From positions 1-64,000 of the forward strand of contig CAYMGE010000017.1 of the NCBI GenBank assembly GCA_964389925.1: a stretch of DNA of 64,000 nt, read 5' to 3'. This document shows positions 42,659 through 51,427 of the stretch, piece after piece (the stretch's first letter is position 1; each line of letters opens with the position of its first letter). Source of the DNA: CALECP01 sp964389925 (lineage in GTDB: Bacteria > Chloroflexota > Anaerolineae > Promineifilales > Promineifilaceae). The notes under the pieces were generated by a model, which was given only the letters and a program-made list of their open reading frames with translations, was not told the DNA's origin and did not search any database. The translations under genes and the position numbers were made by a program.

Positions 42659-43793
42659 ATTCATTCCTTTCTTGCTTGATGCGCTCAAGCTCATCTTTTT
42701 CGCCCGGCAAAATAATTAACGTCGGCGGTTCAACGTTTGGCACAAGACGTGCGCGATACTGCGGTGGTTCTGGAATTTCGGATTCTTCTTGTTCAAGCTG
42801 AATCAAATGGGGTGAGACAAAGCGTTCGCCCGGTGGAATCGCGGCGAGAACGGGTAGCTCCAACCCCGACCGCACGTCAATAGGATAGCGAAATGTGCGG
42901 TCGAGCAATGCTCGGCCGACGATCCAAACGAGCGCGATTACGCCACCCCCAATCCCAAACATGATGAGGGTTGTCGCTTTCTGTGTCAAGGAATCTTCCG
43001 ATTCCTCTGGCAATTGTGGGGCATCGACCAGCGTATATTGGACGCGCACAGCACTTTCTGTCTGTGCTACTTGCAATTTTGCTCGTTCTTCCGCATCTCG
43101 CGCATTGGTGTAACGTTTTGCCGCATCATCTGCCAATCCTTGCAGTCGATTGATTTCTAGCTGCTCAATCGCAGGTCGTTGACCGCGATCTGGCTCTGGA
43201 TGGGCGCGTAAAAATTCGCGCAGTTCACTTTGACGTTGGTCAAACTCCGCCAGATAATCATTGACCTGTTGAGCATAGAAATCAACGGCGACGTTGCTAT
43301 CTTTAAGTTCCGTATTGATATTCCATTGCAAAAAACTTTCAATGGAAGCCTCAACGAGTTGCGTCGCAATTTCTGGGTCGGTCGAGCGACCTACCACGCC
43401 AAATTGATCTTCGCCAATTGGAGCCGCCCATAAATCTTCACGTACCAAGTCAAAGAATTCATTTTCCGTGCCGTCGAAAGTTAGCAGCTCTTCTTCGAGC
43501 TTCGTCTGGCTAATTACAGCGCGAATAAATGCATCAGTAGCAGTTAAGTTATCAAATTGGTCAACTGTTTGTTGGGCGAGCGTCTTCCATGAAAAACCAC
43601 CATCACTAATACCCCCAATATCTCGGACAGTGATTTGGTCTTCAACGCGTAGTTTGCCGTTTGAGATAAAGATCGGCTCCTGATTCGTCAACAAGAAAAC
43701 ACCTAGCACACTGAAAAGCAGGATGGGGAGTAGCGTGAGAATCGGCCGACGGAAATAACTTTCTAGTAAACGGAGGAGGACTAACCTTGCCAT
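42426..43793 (-). CDS. Wzz-like polysaccharide chain-length determinant protein
   Basis: A 455-residue inner-membrane protein. TM1 lies near residues 17-36 (ILTLLPILLFSVLGVFLLT), TM2 near residues 275-296 (LIMFGIGGGVIALVWIVGRALL), and a coiled-coil periplasmic region between them has FDQRQSELREFLRAHPEPDRGQRPAIEQLEINRLQGLADDAAKRY. It lacks its own kinase domain. The last 78 residues (from about NEYDQQYGARRQERND) are an Arg/Gly/Asn-rich tail encoded entirely inside the flippase gene in another frame, so they may be a read-through extension. Confidence 0.85.
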   Translation of the reverse strand: MARLVLLRLLESYFRRPILTLLPILLFSVLGVFLLTNQEPIFISNGKLRVEDQITVRDIGGISDGGFSWKTLAQQTVDQFDNLTATDAFIRAVISQTKLEEELLTFDGTENEFFDLVREDLWAAPIGEDQFGVVGRSTDPEIATQLVEASIESFLQWNINTELKDSNVAVDFYAQQVNDYLAEFDQRQSELREFLRAHPEPDRGQRPAIEQLEINRLQGLADDAAKRYTNARDAEERAKLQVAQTESAVRVQYTLVDAPQLPEESEDSLTQKATTLIMFGIGGGVIALVWIVGRALLDRTFRYPIDVRSGLELPVLAAIPPGERFVSPHLIQLEQEESEIPEPPQYRARLVPNVEPPTLIILPGEKDELERIKQERNEYDQQYGARRQERNDIHGVPNRHVGVDARTHGIPETAARANGNGSTARRPVNLGHRNGIRDIRNGYTPDEGDSTRSKF

Positions 43794-43981
43794 GCTTTTG
43801 CCTCGTTTCGCCGCTCATTTTGAGCAGAGAATACGCTGATTAACTTTAGGTAGCGTGGTTAATGGAGTGATTGTCTCCCCATCGCCACGATTAAGTTAAC
43901 GATAGGGCGCGATCCTTACAGGCGCGGTTGCATGGGGAATAGGGGGCGTGAAGGTTGCGAAAAAAGAGAGTTTTACAGCGA
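43794..43981. other. 188-base gap upstream of the polysaccharide operon
   Basis: This gap should hold the promoter of the minus-strand Wzz-flippase operon. I see several GTTAA/TTAAC words but no convincing -35/-10 pair and no terminator. Confidence 0.4.
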
Positions 43982-45463
43982 CTATTGTAACACTTTGCGA
44001 GCCACGCGCATCCCGCTCAGAGTCACGCCAGCCGTCGATTGACCTGGGAAAACGCTGTCCCCGACGAGCCAAGCGTTGTCTAAACCCGTCCACGGACTGC
44101 GGGCTTGCAGGATCGACTTTTGGGCAAAACCGCCGACCATGCCCATCGGCCGATCTGTCCAATGCTCATAGGTCACGGGGGTCGCCGGCAAGACCTCGAC
44201 CACGGCTTGACGAAAGCCGGGCAGTCGCATTTCGGCCGCCGTCAACATCGCCTCGACATACTGCTCTCGCATCTCGTCATACTCTGCTTTTCGCGCCGGG
44301 TCATCGCGCATCCGCCACCACTGCCCGACCTCCGTATGGGTCGAAATGTTGGCGGCCTGCATTCCTTCCGGCGCACGGGTTGGGTCATCCCCATTGCTGA
44401 TCGAGAGAAAGATAGAGTTCGTTTCGCCGAGCGGCTGCGTGTGGTCTTGCACAATCTGATGATGGGATGCGCTCATTGGCGGCAGCTTTGATTTGTCGAG
44501 ACCGAGATAGAGCATAAACGCACCCCACGTCGGCCGACGGCAGCGCGTCTCGCGCTGAAGCGTGGCTGGCACAGAGCCATTTAACAGGTCGCGCAACGCC
44601 CACGGCGTGACATTGGCAAGCAGATTGTCACAGGAAAATGTGCGCCGGCTCTTCTTATTGCGCTTGTGCCGGTTGGTTTGAACGGCAACGACCTTGCCGC
44701 CACACACGTCTATCTTGTCTACTTGTTGCTTAAAGAGAACCTCGCCGCCATTTTCTCGAATCCATTTAACGAGCGTCTCCGCGATGCCACCCACGCCGCC
44801 ATCGACATGATTTACGCCGCGACGAGGCAGATCGAGCGCGGCCGAGCCGTAGAGCGCGTTGGCTTCATCGGCCGTCGTCTGCGCCGAAATCAGCAAGTTG
44901 GCATCGACAAACGTCCGCAGCATCGGGTCATCGTCGGGCATGATCGCACCCATTGTGCGGAGAATATAGGGGAGTGAGCGCATCGTTTTCGGCCGCAACG
45001 CCCGCGCCAAATCGACAAAATCGCGCCCATCCTGTGGCGGCCACGGAAAGTGGCGACTGCTGACATCCCACGAGATGTCGGCGAGCAGCTCTTGGGTTTT
45101 CCAGAAGGTGGCGGCCGATGGGAATGCCTGCTGATGTTCTGCACGCCACCGCGCCAACTCAGTCCACTGCGGCACAGCACGACCATCCGGCAGATGAACC
45201 GTCCACGCAATTGGGCTGACGGGATGTATCGGCCACGTAATGCCTAACTGCTGCCCAACCTGATGGTGCGGCCCTCCCTCCGCAAATCCACCTGCCAGCG
45301 TCGCCCCCGCATCCCAGCGATAGCCGCGATGGAAAAATGTCCCCGCACAGCCACCCGCATAGGTCTGTGCCTCCAAAACGGTCACCTGATGGCCTGCCTG
45401 CAAAAGCAGAGCCGCGGCTGTCAACCCGCCGATTCCTGCGCCGATTACAACTGTTTTTGTCAT
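43982..45463 (-). CDS. Phytoene desaturase/carotene isomerase-like FAD oxidoreductase (CrtI/CrtO family)
   Basis: A 493-residue flavoprotein. N-terminal FAD motif VVIGAGIGGLTAAALLLQAGHQVTVLEAQTYAGGCAGTF and C-terminal WLVGDSVFPGQSTAGVTLSGMRVARKVL are the family ends. GVNHVDGGVGGIAETLVKWIRENGGEV and the substrate-domain segments fit CrtI, CrtO or CrtISO; which reaction it performs is not decided by sequence. With the CrtY-type gene at 3.7 kb it implies carotenoid synthesis. It is divergent from the GH13 gene. Confidence 0.87.
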   Translation of the reverse strand: MTKTVVIGAGIGGLTAAALLLQAGHQVTVLEAQTYAGGCAGTFFHRGYRWDAGATLAGGFAEGGPHHQVGQQLGITWPIHPVSPIAWTVHLPDGRAVPQWTELARWRAEHQQAFPSAATFWKTQELLADISWDVSSRHFPWPPQDGRDFVDLARALRPKTMRSLPYILRTMGAIMPDDDPMLRTFVDANLLISAQTTADEANALYGSAALDLPRRGVNHVDGGVGGIAETLVKWIRENGGEVLFKQQVDKIDVCGGKVVAVQTNRHKRNKKSRRTFSCDNLLANVTPWALRDLLNGSVPATLQRETRCRRPTWGAFMLYLGLDKSKLPPMSASHHQIVQDHTQPLGETNSIFLSISNGDDPTRAPEGMQAANISTHTEVGQWWRMRDDPARKAEYDEMREQYVEAMLTAAEMRLPGFRQAVVEVLPATPVTYEHWTDRPMGMVGGFAQKSILQARSPWTGLDNAWLVGDSVFPGQSTAGVTLSGMRVARKVLQ

Positions 45464-45558
45464 GGGCTGGATTATGGAAGAAAGGCGGCCGAAGATGGGA
45501 AGTTTGTTGCCGAGCAGAGAAGATGTTTATTTCCTAGAGATCAAAGTAAAATAAGTTT

Positions 45559-47412
45559 ATGCAGCAACTACCTAACTGGCTTAACTCAATCTATCACAGT
45601 GGGGCTTCCCCTTATGTCTCCATACTTTACCCAAAATTGGGCGAGAGCATCACAATTCGCGTGCGTGTCGCGGCCGATGCGCCGATCAAGCGGCTATTTT
45701 TGCGAACGTTTCCCGATGGAGAGCAACATTTTGCGTTGATGCGTCGCAATGGGATGGGTTGGTATGAAACGACGTTGAACATTGCGGAACCTGTGGTGCA
45801 TTATCGGTTTGTGGTGGAATCGGCCGATGGGCTTTTCTGGCTGACCGCCAAAGGCGCACAACTGCATGAACCGCTCGACAGCTTTGACTTTCGTATCATC
45901 GCCGACTACACAGCCCCCACTTGGCTTCACGAGACAGTCTTCTATCAGATTTTCCCCGACCGTTTTGCGAATGGCGATCCGTCAAGCGACATTCAACCGC
46001 ATGATTTTGAATATCGCGGTCAACGTCCACGCACCTTTGCGTGGGAGCAACCGCCCGACCCCGCAACAATTTTCCCACTCGTCTTTTATGGCGGTGATCT
46101 CATCGGTGTGCGCCAGCGATTGAACCATATCGAACAACTTGGGATCAACGCGATCTATTTCAATCCGCTGTTTACCAGCAAGAGCAATCACAAATACGAC
46201 GGCTCCGATTATGATCATGTCGATCCGAGCTTGGGCGGTGACGCGGCTTTAGAGTCGCTACGCGAAGAGTTGACGCGGCGCGGAATGCGCTATATGTTGG
46301 ACATTGTGCCAAATCACTGCGGCTACGCACATCCTTGGTTTCAGGCAGCGCAAGCCGATGCAGATGCACCCGAAGCAGAATTTTTCACTTTTAGCAAGCA
46401 CCCCGATGAATATGCAACGTGGTTGGGCGTGTGGTCATTGCCAAAGTTGAACTACAACAGCGCGGAGTTGCGGCGCAGGATGTACGGGAATTCAGATGCG
46501 GTTTTGCGAAAGTGGCTAACGGGGGGATTCTCGGCCGATGGCTGGCGCGTCGATGTGGCGAATATGCTCGGCCGACAGGGAGAAACCCAAATCGGCGACG
46601 AAATTAGCCAAGAAATCCGTGCGGCCGTCAAAGCGACAAATCCGAATGCCTACTTGTTGGGCGAAAACTTCTTTGATGCAACACCCCAACTGCAAGGCAA
46701 CCAATACGACGGCGCAATGAATTACGCAGGGTTTACACACCCGCTTCTATATTGGCTGCTTGGGTTTCATCTCAAAGCGTGGGGATTGGGCGAAGAGCTT
46801 TGGTCAGATGTGCCGTTCTCGACACAGGCGTTGATCGATACGTGGCGTGAGCGCATGGCGGTCATCCCATGGCAAATTCAGCTACAGCAGTTTAACCTTT
46901 TGGGCAGTCACGACACGCCGCGCATTCGCTCCCTTGTCAAGGGTGATGACGCCCTCCAACGTCTCGCCGTTGCCGTGTTGCTTACGTTTCCGGGCATTCC
47001 ATCAATCTACTATGGCGACGAAATCGGCATGGTTGATGATGAACATCTCGACCAACGTGGGTGCATGATTTGGGATGAAGACCGCTGGGATCACGATTTG
47101 TTGGGGTTTTATCGGGAAATGATCGCACTGCGACGGACGAGTTCGGCGTTGCAAACGGGGAGCTTTCAGGTGATTTCGGCCGATGGCGATCACTTCGCCT
47201 ACATCCGCCAAAGCGACTCGGATACCATTCTCCTCATCGCCAATCGCGGCAATGCCCTCCCCAACTTCACGCTGCCCCTCAACAACACGACACTCGCAAA
47301 TGGCACGATGCTAACAATGATTGATAGTCAACAGACGGTGACAGTGCAAAATCAGTCGATCACGCTTTCCACTTTAGCGAAAGGACCAACGATTTTCAGA
47401 AAAGGTGCTTAG
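45559..47412 (+). CDS. GH13 alpha-glucosidase (maltodextrin glucosidase MalZ-like)
   Basis: A 617-residue cytoplasmic enzyme. An N-terminal CBM34-like beta-domain covers residues 1-115. The catalytic barrel starts at VFYQIFPDRFANGD. The four conserved regions are visible: DIVPNHCG, GWRVDVANM (nucleophile Asp), LLGENFF (acid/base Glu) and LGSHDTPR (transition-state Asp), with YYGDEIGM after them. It hydrolyses short maltodextrins or similar alpha-glucans from glycogen or starch. No MalR-type regulator is adjacent. The stop overlaps aat by 4 bases. Confidence 0.94.
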   Translation: MQQLPNWLNSIYHSGASPYVSILYPKLGESITIRVRVAADAPIKRLFLRTFPDGEQHFALMRRNGMGWYETTLNIAEPVVHYRFVVESADGLFWLTAKGAQLHEPLDSFDFRIIADYTAPTWLHETVFYQIFPDRFANGDPSSDIQPHDFEYRGQRPRTFAWEQPPDPATIFPLVFYGGDLIGVRQRLNHIEQLGINAIYFNPLFTSKSNHKYDGSDYDHVDPSLGGDAALESLREELTRRGMRYMLDIVPNHCGYAHPWFQAAQADADAPEAEFFTFSKHPDEYATWLGVWSLPKLNYNSAELRRRMYGNSDAVLRKWLTGGFSADGWRVDVANMLGRQGETQIGDEISQEIRAAVKATNPNAYLLGENFFDATPQLQGNQYDGAMNYAGFTHPLLYWLLGFHLKAWGLGEELWSDVPFSTQALIDTWRERMAVIPWQIQLQQFNLLGSHDTPRIRSLVKGDDALQRLAVAVLLTFPGIPSIYYGDEIGMVDDEHLDQRGCMIWDEDRWDHDLLGFYREMIALRRTSSALQTGSFQVISADGDHFAYIRQSDSDTILLIANRGNALPNFTLPLNNTTLANGTMLTMIDSQQTVTVQNQSITLSTLAKGPTIFRKGA

Positions 47413-48005
47413 TCGATGAAAGTCGCCTCAGTCAGCAACGCTTTGCCTAATCGCTGTTTATATTCCTCGCGGGGGATTTCGACCACACCAAAGCGGGCGA
47501 GATGTTGAGTTTGATATTGAGTGTCTAGGAGCGTGTAGCCTCGTTCGCGCATTCTTTCCACGAGGTGAACGAGGCAGATTTTGCTGGCATCGGCTGCACG
47601 ACTAAACATGCTTTCGCCTGCAAACAATCCACGCAACGCAACACCATACAATCCGCCAACCAGCTCACCATCTTGCCATGCCTCGACGCTGTGCGCGTAG
47701 CCCATCTGATGTAAGGCTGTATAGGAGTTGATAATCGTATCATCGATCCACGTGCTGGGGCGGTCAGGGGCTGCTTCAGCACAGTAGCGCATGACGGTAC
47801 GGAATGCGCTGCTATAGCGAATTTCGTAGAGTTGCCGATTCATTTTTTGGCGCAAACGGCGTGGGATATGGAGTCTGTCAAGCGGAAGGATGGCGCGTGG
47901 ATTGGGATCATACCAGTAGATTTGACCATTTTGGTGCGCCATCGGAAAGATCCCTTGCGCGTAAGCATTTAGAAGCGCACTCGGCCGCAACATCATTTTA
48001 CTCAT
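47409..48005 (-). CDS. aat: Leucyl/phenylalanyl-tRNA--protein transferase
   Basis: A 198-residue enzyme of the bacterial N-end rule, adding Leu or Phe to proteins with basic N-terminal residues so that ClpS can present them to ClpAP. YAQGIFPMAHQNGQIYWYDPNPRAILPLD and GYAHSVEAWQDGELVGGLYGVALRGLFAGESMFSRAADASK are signature stretches, as is LLDTQYQTQHLARFG. It starts inside the stop of the ArsR-type gene (4-base overlap), so the two are co-translated. Confidence 0.95.
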   Translation of the reverse strand: MSKMMLRPSALLNAYAQGIFPMAHQNGQIYWYDPNPRAILPLDRLHIPRRLRQKMNRQLYEIRYSSAFRTVMRYCAEAAPDRPSTWIDDTIINSYTALHQMGYAHSVEAWQDGELVGGLYGVALRGLFAGESMFSRAADASKICLVHLVERMRERGYTLLDTQYQTQHLARFGVVEIPREEYKQRLGKALLTEATFID

Positions 48006-49081
48006 ACATTCAGAAATTGGCGCAAATTCACAAGCGTGTCATCAACGGCTTCGGCACGAGCGGCATAGCGACGACCTTCAGGCGTGTGGGCAACATAGAC
48101 GAGTTGTGCAAGCCGCAGGGTGCGTAAGTGATGGATGACGGTGGGGGGGCGCAGACGCAGCTTGTGGGCAAGATCGGTAGGGGTATGTGGCTCGGCCGAC
48201 AAATAACGCAAAATCTTCAACCGCGTTGGATCTGCCAAAGCCTTTAGCGAACGATAGAGCGCATCGGGAATGACCTCGCCCGGCACAAGCGACGCATCGT
48301 CGGGTCGTGCGCCAAAGAGATAAATACGGACCGTTGGCACACTAATATCTGAGACAAGAAATGGGGTTGACCAGAAACTAGGGATTAGAATTGTCTGCTC
48401 ATACTTATCTAGTTCCGTCATAGGCAACTGCACACCACGCGACAGGTTTTCAAGTAGTTGCGAAAGAGACATCTGATCGGCCGATTTTCGCGTTTGCGCC
48501 AATGCTTTTTCCAAATAAGGCAGGATGCGCTTTTCTTCTTCAGCGTAGTAGTTGCGACGAAAAGCGGTCAAGGCGTTTAACAGATACTCTCCATATTTTT
48601 CAATATTTAGCCACCAGTGAAACATTATTTCGGCCGACTTTTTGCTCAATGTCTGACCATACGGTTTGTAGCCACGTTGTACGGCCTTTATGTGGCTAGC
48701 ATCCCATTTGTCGGCAGTTGTGACTACATCGAGAATCTTTTTCTCAAACAGTGGGTGCATGATGTGGAAACGCTCTTGTGGTGTCGCCTGTGCAAATCCA
48801 TCCAATACAGCTTGGCTATCTTTTGGCGTGGCGAGGTTGTGTATCCAATGCAGGGAGATCGACATTGCAGGGATGATTTCCTTGAGAAAATCGCGGCTTT
48901 CGGCCGAGAGCCGCGACCGCACCCCCGCTGCCCATGCACCGCGCAGCCCCCAATTATCGGGATCATGTAGCACTTTCAGGCTAATAAAAAAATCGTATGC
49001 AGTCCCTATGTCCCAATCAATTTGTGTTGTGTGCGTTTTGATAATGCTTTTCCCACTATGCGAATTTGTATCCACAATCAT
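48002..49081 (-). CDS. ArsR-type winged-helix regulator with large N-terminal domain
   Basis: A 359-residue protein. The last 85 residues hold the DNA-binding domain: ALADPTRLKILRYLSAEPHTPTDLAHKLRLRPPTVIHHLRTLRLAQLVYV. The first 270 residues are helical, without metal-binding Cys pairs, as in long ArsR-like proteins seen in Chloroflexota and actinobacteria. The ligand is unknown. The gene ends in aat (4-base overlap), and an MFS gene upstream carries a possible operator, so it may control transport. Confidence 0.85.
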   Translation of the reverse strand: MIVDTNSHSGKSIIKTHTTQIDWDIGTAYDFFISLKVLHDPDNWGLRGAWAAGVRSRLSAESRDFLKEIIPAMSISLHWIHNLATPKDSQAVLDGFAQATPQERFHIMHPLFEKKILDVVTTADKWDASHIKAVQRGYKPYGQTLSKKSAEIMFHWWLNIEKYGEYLLNALTAFRRNYYAEEEKRILPYLEKALAQTRKSADQMSLSQLLENLSRGVQLPMTELDKYEQTILIPSFWSTPFLVSDISVPTVRIYLFGARPDDASLVPGEVIPDALYRSLKALADPTRLKILRYLSAEPHTPTDLAHKLRLRPPTVIHHLRTLRLAQLVYVAHTPEGRRYAARAEAVDDTLVNLRQFLNV

Positions 49082-49139
49082 TATAACAGAACTATCCTAA
49101 CGCAAAACAGGATGGCGATAATTCCTTCATGTCCCAAAT

Positions 49140-50447
49140 TTATGTTGCGACATGATCTGGCAATAATTTCTCGGCATCGCGCACCGTTGGTACAAAAAAT
49201 GCTGTTCCGGCCGCAGCAAAACAGACAATCCCCGCGAGTACAAACATCAACGACATGCCCGCCCCCGCCCCTGTTCCAACAAGCCAACCAAAGGTGTCTG
49301 CCCAGCGTCCCCCCTCACGCATTGCTGGCTCAAAGATGTTGTCTGCCAACGGCCCAGCCATCGCCGTCGAAACTGGGGCAACGACCTGTGCAAACAGGCG
49401 ACGCACGGCAAAAACGCGCCCTTGCACATCGGGAGCGACCTTTGTTTGCCAGATTGCCTGATTAGAGCCATTCAAGATGACGATTGTGAGGCTGTTCAAA
49501 AATGCGGCCGCCGCCCAAATCGGCAATGATACTCCCAACCCCATCAAAATTGTGCCAACGATGCTATTTGCCATCATACCACCGAGAACGCCGTAAACTT
49601 TGCGGCGCGGCCCTCCCCACACGCTTAATAACACGCCACCAACGACACCACCCACTGCGCCAATCGACTGCACCGATCCAAGCACAACCTCATTGTTGTT
49701 TGTCTCGGCCAAAATCATTGGCACGATAAGCGCAAAGCCAAAGGATGCGGCAAAGTTAATGACGAGAAAGACAGATTGCAGCCCAAGAAGTGGCGGGCGG
49801 GAAAAAATGTAGGTGAAACCGTATTTGGTTTCTTGCAAGAAGGAACCCGCTTTGTTATCGGCCGATTTCGGCGGTTTCGGCACAAATATCAGAAATAGCG
49901 ACCCGATCGCTGCTGTAAACGAGACAATATCGATCAACAAAACGGTCTGTAAGTTTGTCGCGGCCAGCACGGCGGCCGCGATCAGTGGCGCAAGCACATT
50001 CGAGGCAGTCTCGCCAATGGAGGTGAGGCCAGCGGCGCGAGCGTAATTCTCCTTGTCCATTAAGAGGGTGGTGGCGGCCGAAAATGCCGGCCACTGCATC
50101 GAGTTAAACGCGCCGTTGATGACGTTCAGCACATAGATATGCCAAATTGCCAAGTTGCCTGTCGCCAGCAGCACAAACATAATGATCGTGGTCAACCCGG
50201 CGACCCCATCCGTAATTCCCATCACCAGCTTGCGATCATAGCGATCCACAATTGTGCCGCCAAAAGGGCTTAAGAAGACAAGTGGGGCAAAAAAGGCAGT
50301 CGCTGCCCATGTGAGTGTCGCCGCCTCACCCGTTTGCTGATAGAGCCACACACCGACCGCAAATCCCGTCATCGCGCTGCCTGTTTGCGAAATGATCTGT
50401 CCAAGCCACAATGCAAAATAGGCTCTCATTCCCGTCAGTTGCTTCAT
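49140..50447 (-). CDS. MFS transporter
   Basis: A 435-residue membrane protein with 12 hydrophobic helices. The loop 2/3 motif GGTIVDRYDRKLVMGITD is the MFS motif A. ALVIPMILAETNNN and other segments are typical of the drug-exporter (EntS/MefA-like) subgroup, so efflux of a lipophilic compound is most likely. It sits upstream of the ArsR-type gene on the same strand. A near-perfect palindrome lies in its promoter region. Confidence 0.9.
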   Translation of the reverse strand: MKQLTGMRAYFALWLGQIISQTGSAMTGFAVGVWLYQQTGEAATLTWAATAFFAPLVFLSPFGGTIVDRYDRKLVMGITDGVAGLTTIIMFVLLATGNLAIWHIYVLNVINGAFNSMQWPAFSAATTLLMDKENYARAAGLTSIGETASNVLAPLIAAAVLAATNLQTVLLIDIVSFTAAIGSLFLIFVPKPPKSADNKAGSFLQETKYGFTYIFSRPPLLGLQSVFLVINFAASFGFALIVPMILAETNNNEVVLGSVQSIGAVGGVVGGVLLSVWGGPRRKVYGVLGGMMANSIVGTILMGLGVSLPIWAAAAFLNSLTIVILNGSNQAIWQTKVAPDVQGRVFAVRRLFAQVVAPVSTAMAGPLADNIFEPAMREGGRWADTFGWLVGTGAGAGMSLMFVLAGIVCFAAAGTAFFVPTVRDAEKLLPDHVAT

Positions 50448-50493
50448 CTGCCTAGTCTCCTGTTATCTTTGATTGTGGAAGAGTATATCACTG

Positions 50494-50511
50494 ATTAGAT
50501 GAATATCTAAT
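50494..50511. promoter_or_regulatory. Possible ArsR-type operator in the MFS promoter
   Basis: ATTAGAT (50494-50500), GAAT, ATCTAAT (50505-50511) is a perfect 7-bp inverted repeat resembling ArsR-family operators (AT-rich dyads around ATTCA/TGAAT). On the minus strand a TATACT box lies just downstream. The location fits repression of the MFS gene by the nearby ArsR-type protein. Confidence 0.5.
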
Positions 50512-50523
50512 TTTAGACGAGCA

Positions 50524-50913
50524 TTACAATGCAGAAAGACGTGCAATTTCATTCTGGAACTGATATTTTTCTTTTTCGGTCACGTAGGGCTGCGTGATGA
50601 GGTCACGATAAATCTGGCTCGCTTCGTGGATTCGGCCGCACGCCTGCAAATAGCTCGCCTTATGCTGTGTCACAAAGAAACGCGCCTGTTGTTGCTCAAA
50701 ACCGATCCCCTTGTCAAACCACTTTAATGCGTTGGCCTTATCTCGCTGCTTTTTATACAGCATGGCGATGTTCATGCAGATCATCGACTTATCAATATCC
50801 GAGATGTCGCTGTTGAGCAGTTGCTCGAACATCCGACGCGCTTTGGCGGTGTGGCCTTTTTCGCTCAGTTGTCCCGCTTGGTACATCTGATTGTAGTATT
50901 GCATATATTCCAT
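50524..50913 (-). CDS. TPR-repeat protein
   Basis: A 129-residue helical protein with about three tetratricopeptide repeats: QLSEKGHTAKARRMFEQLLNSDI, MICMNIAMLYKKQRDKANALKWFDKGIGF and KASYLQACGRIHEASQIYRDLI. It is likely a small protein-interaction scaffold. It starts 9 bases after the HIU-hydrolase-like stop on the same strand and so shares its transcript. No partner is known. Confidence 0.8.
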   Translation of the reverse strand: MEYMQYYNQMYQAGQLSEKGHTAKARRMFEQLLNSDISDIDKSMICMNIAMLYKKQRDKANALKWFDKGIGFEQQQARFFVTQHKASYLQACGRIHEASQIYRDLITQPYVTEKEKYQFQNEIARLSAL

Positions 50914-50922
50914 CAGATCACC

Positions 50923-51276
50923 TCACTCATCACGATGTTCACAAAAAGTCGAATATCCATAGGGGCTGAGAAATAGTTGGATGTGATGCTGTCGCTTTAT
51001 ATCTGTGACTTCAAAGATAATCGGGATAACAGGCCAAACAGCCCTCATGCCAGAAAATGCAAAGTAATGGCTCGTTGCAAACGATAGCCGATACATGCCT
51101 GCGCGAAACTTAAAGCTGCGTGGAACCATGGTCTCTATACGACCGGTCTCATCTGTCGGCCCTGTGCCGAGATCAAGCCATTCGCCACTTGTTCGCAAAT
51201 AAGCGAGTGAAACCTCCACGTCTGCGGCGGGAACGCCTTGTGCTGTGTCAAAAATGTGGGTTGAAATACTCATCAT
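50923..51276 (-). CDS. Transthyretin-like/5-hydroxyisourate hydrolase-like protein with altered C-terminus
   Basis: A 117-residue protein. ISTHIFDTAQGVPAADVEVSL, TDETGRI and QHHIQLFLSPYGYSTF follow HIU hydrolase; the catalytic His near the N-terminus, Arg in ETGR and His in HHIQL are present. The family tail YRGS, which closes the active site, is replaced by FCEHRDE. Hydrolysis of 5-hydroxyisourate is thus uncertain. No uricase or allantoin genes are near. It could be a transthyretin-like binding protein. Confidence 0.8.
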   Translation of the reverse strand: MMSISTHIFDTAQGVPAADVEVSLAYLRTSGEWLDLGTGPTDETGRIETMVPRSFKFRAGMYRLSFATSHYFAFSGMRAVWPVIPIIFEVTDIKRQHHIQLFLSPYGYSTFCEHRDE

Positions 51277-51324
51277 GCAATAGTAGTGTCATTTCTATTT
51301 CGTGCAAAGGGGAAAAGAGTCAAT

Positions 51325-51352
51325 TTGATCTAGGGGGCGGGCGTTCTATAAT
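51325..51352 (+). promoter_or_regulatory. Sigma-70-type promoter of the LRR lipoprotein gene
   Basis: TTGATC (51325-51330), 16-base spacer and a perfect TATAAT (51347-51352). The start codon is 75 bases downstream. Confidence 0.65.
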
Positions 51353-51427
51353 TGAGGCTGTAACTTTGCCAAAGTGTCCTATTATGCCAGCAGTTACAAC
51401 TGATAGGTCTGTCTCATTTTTTCAAAC

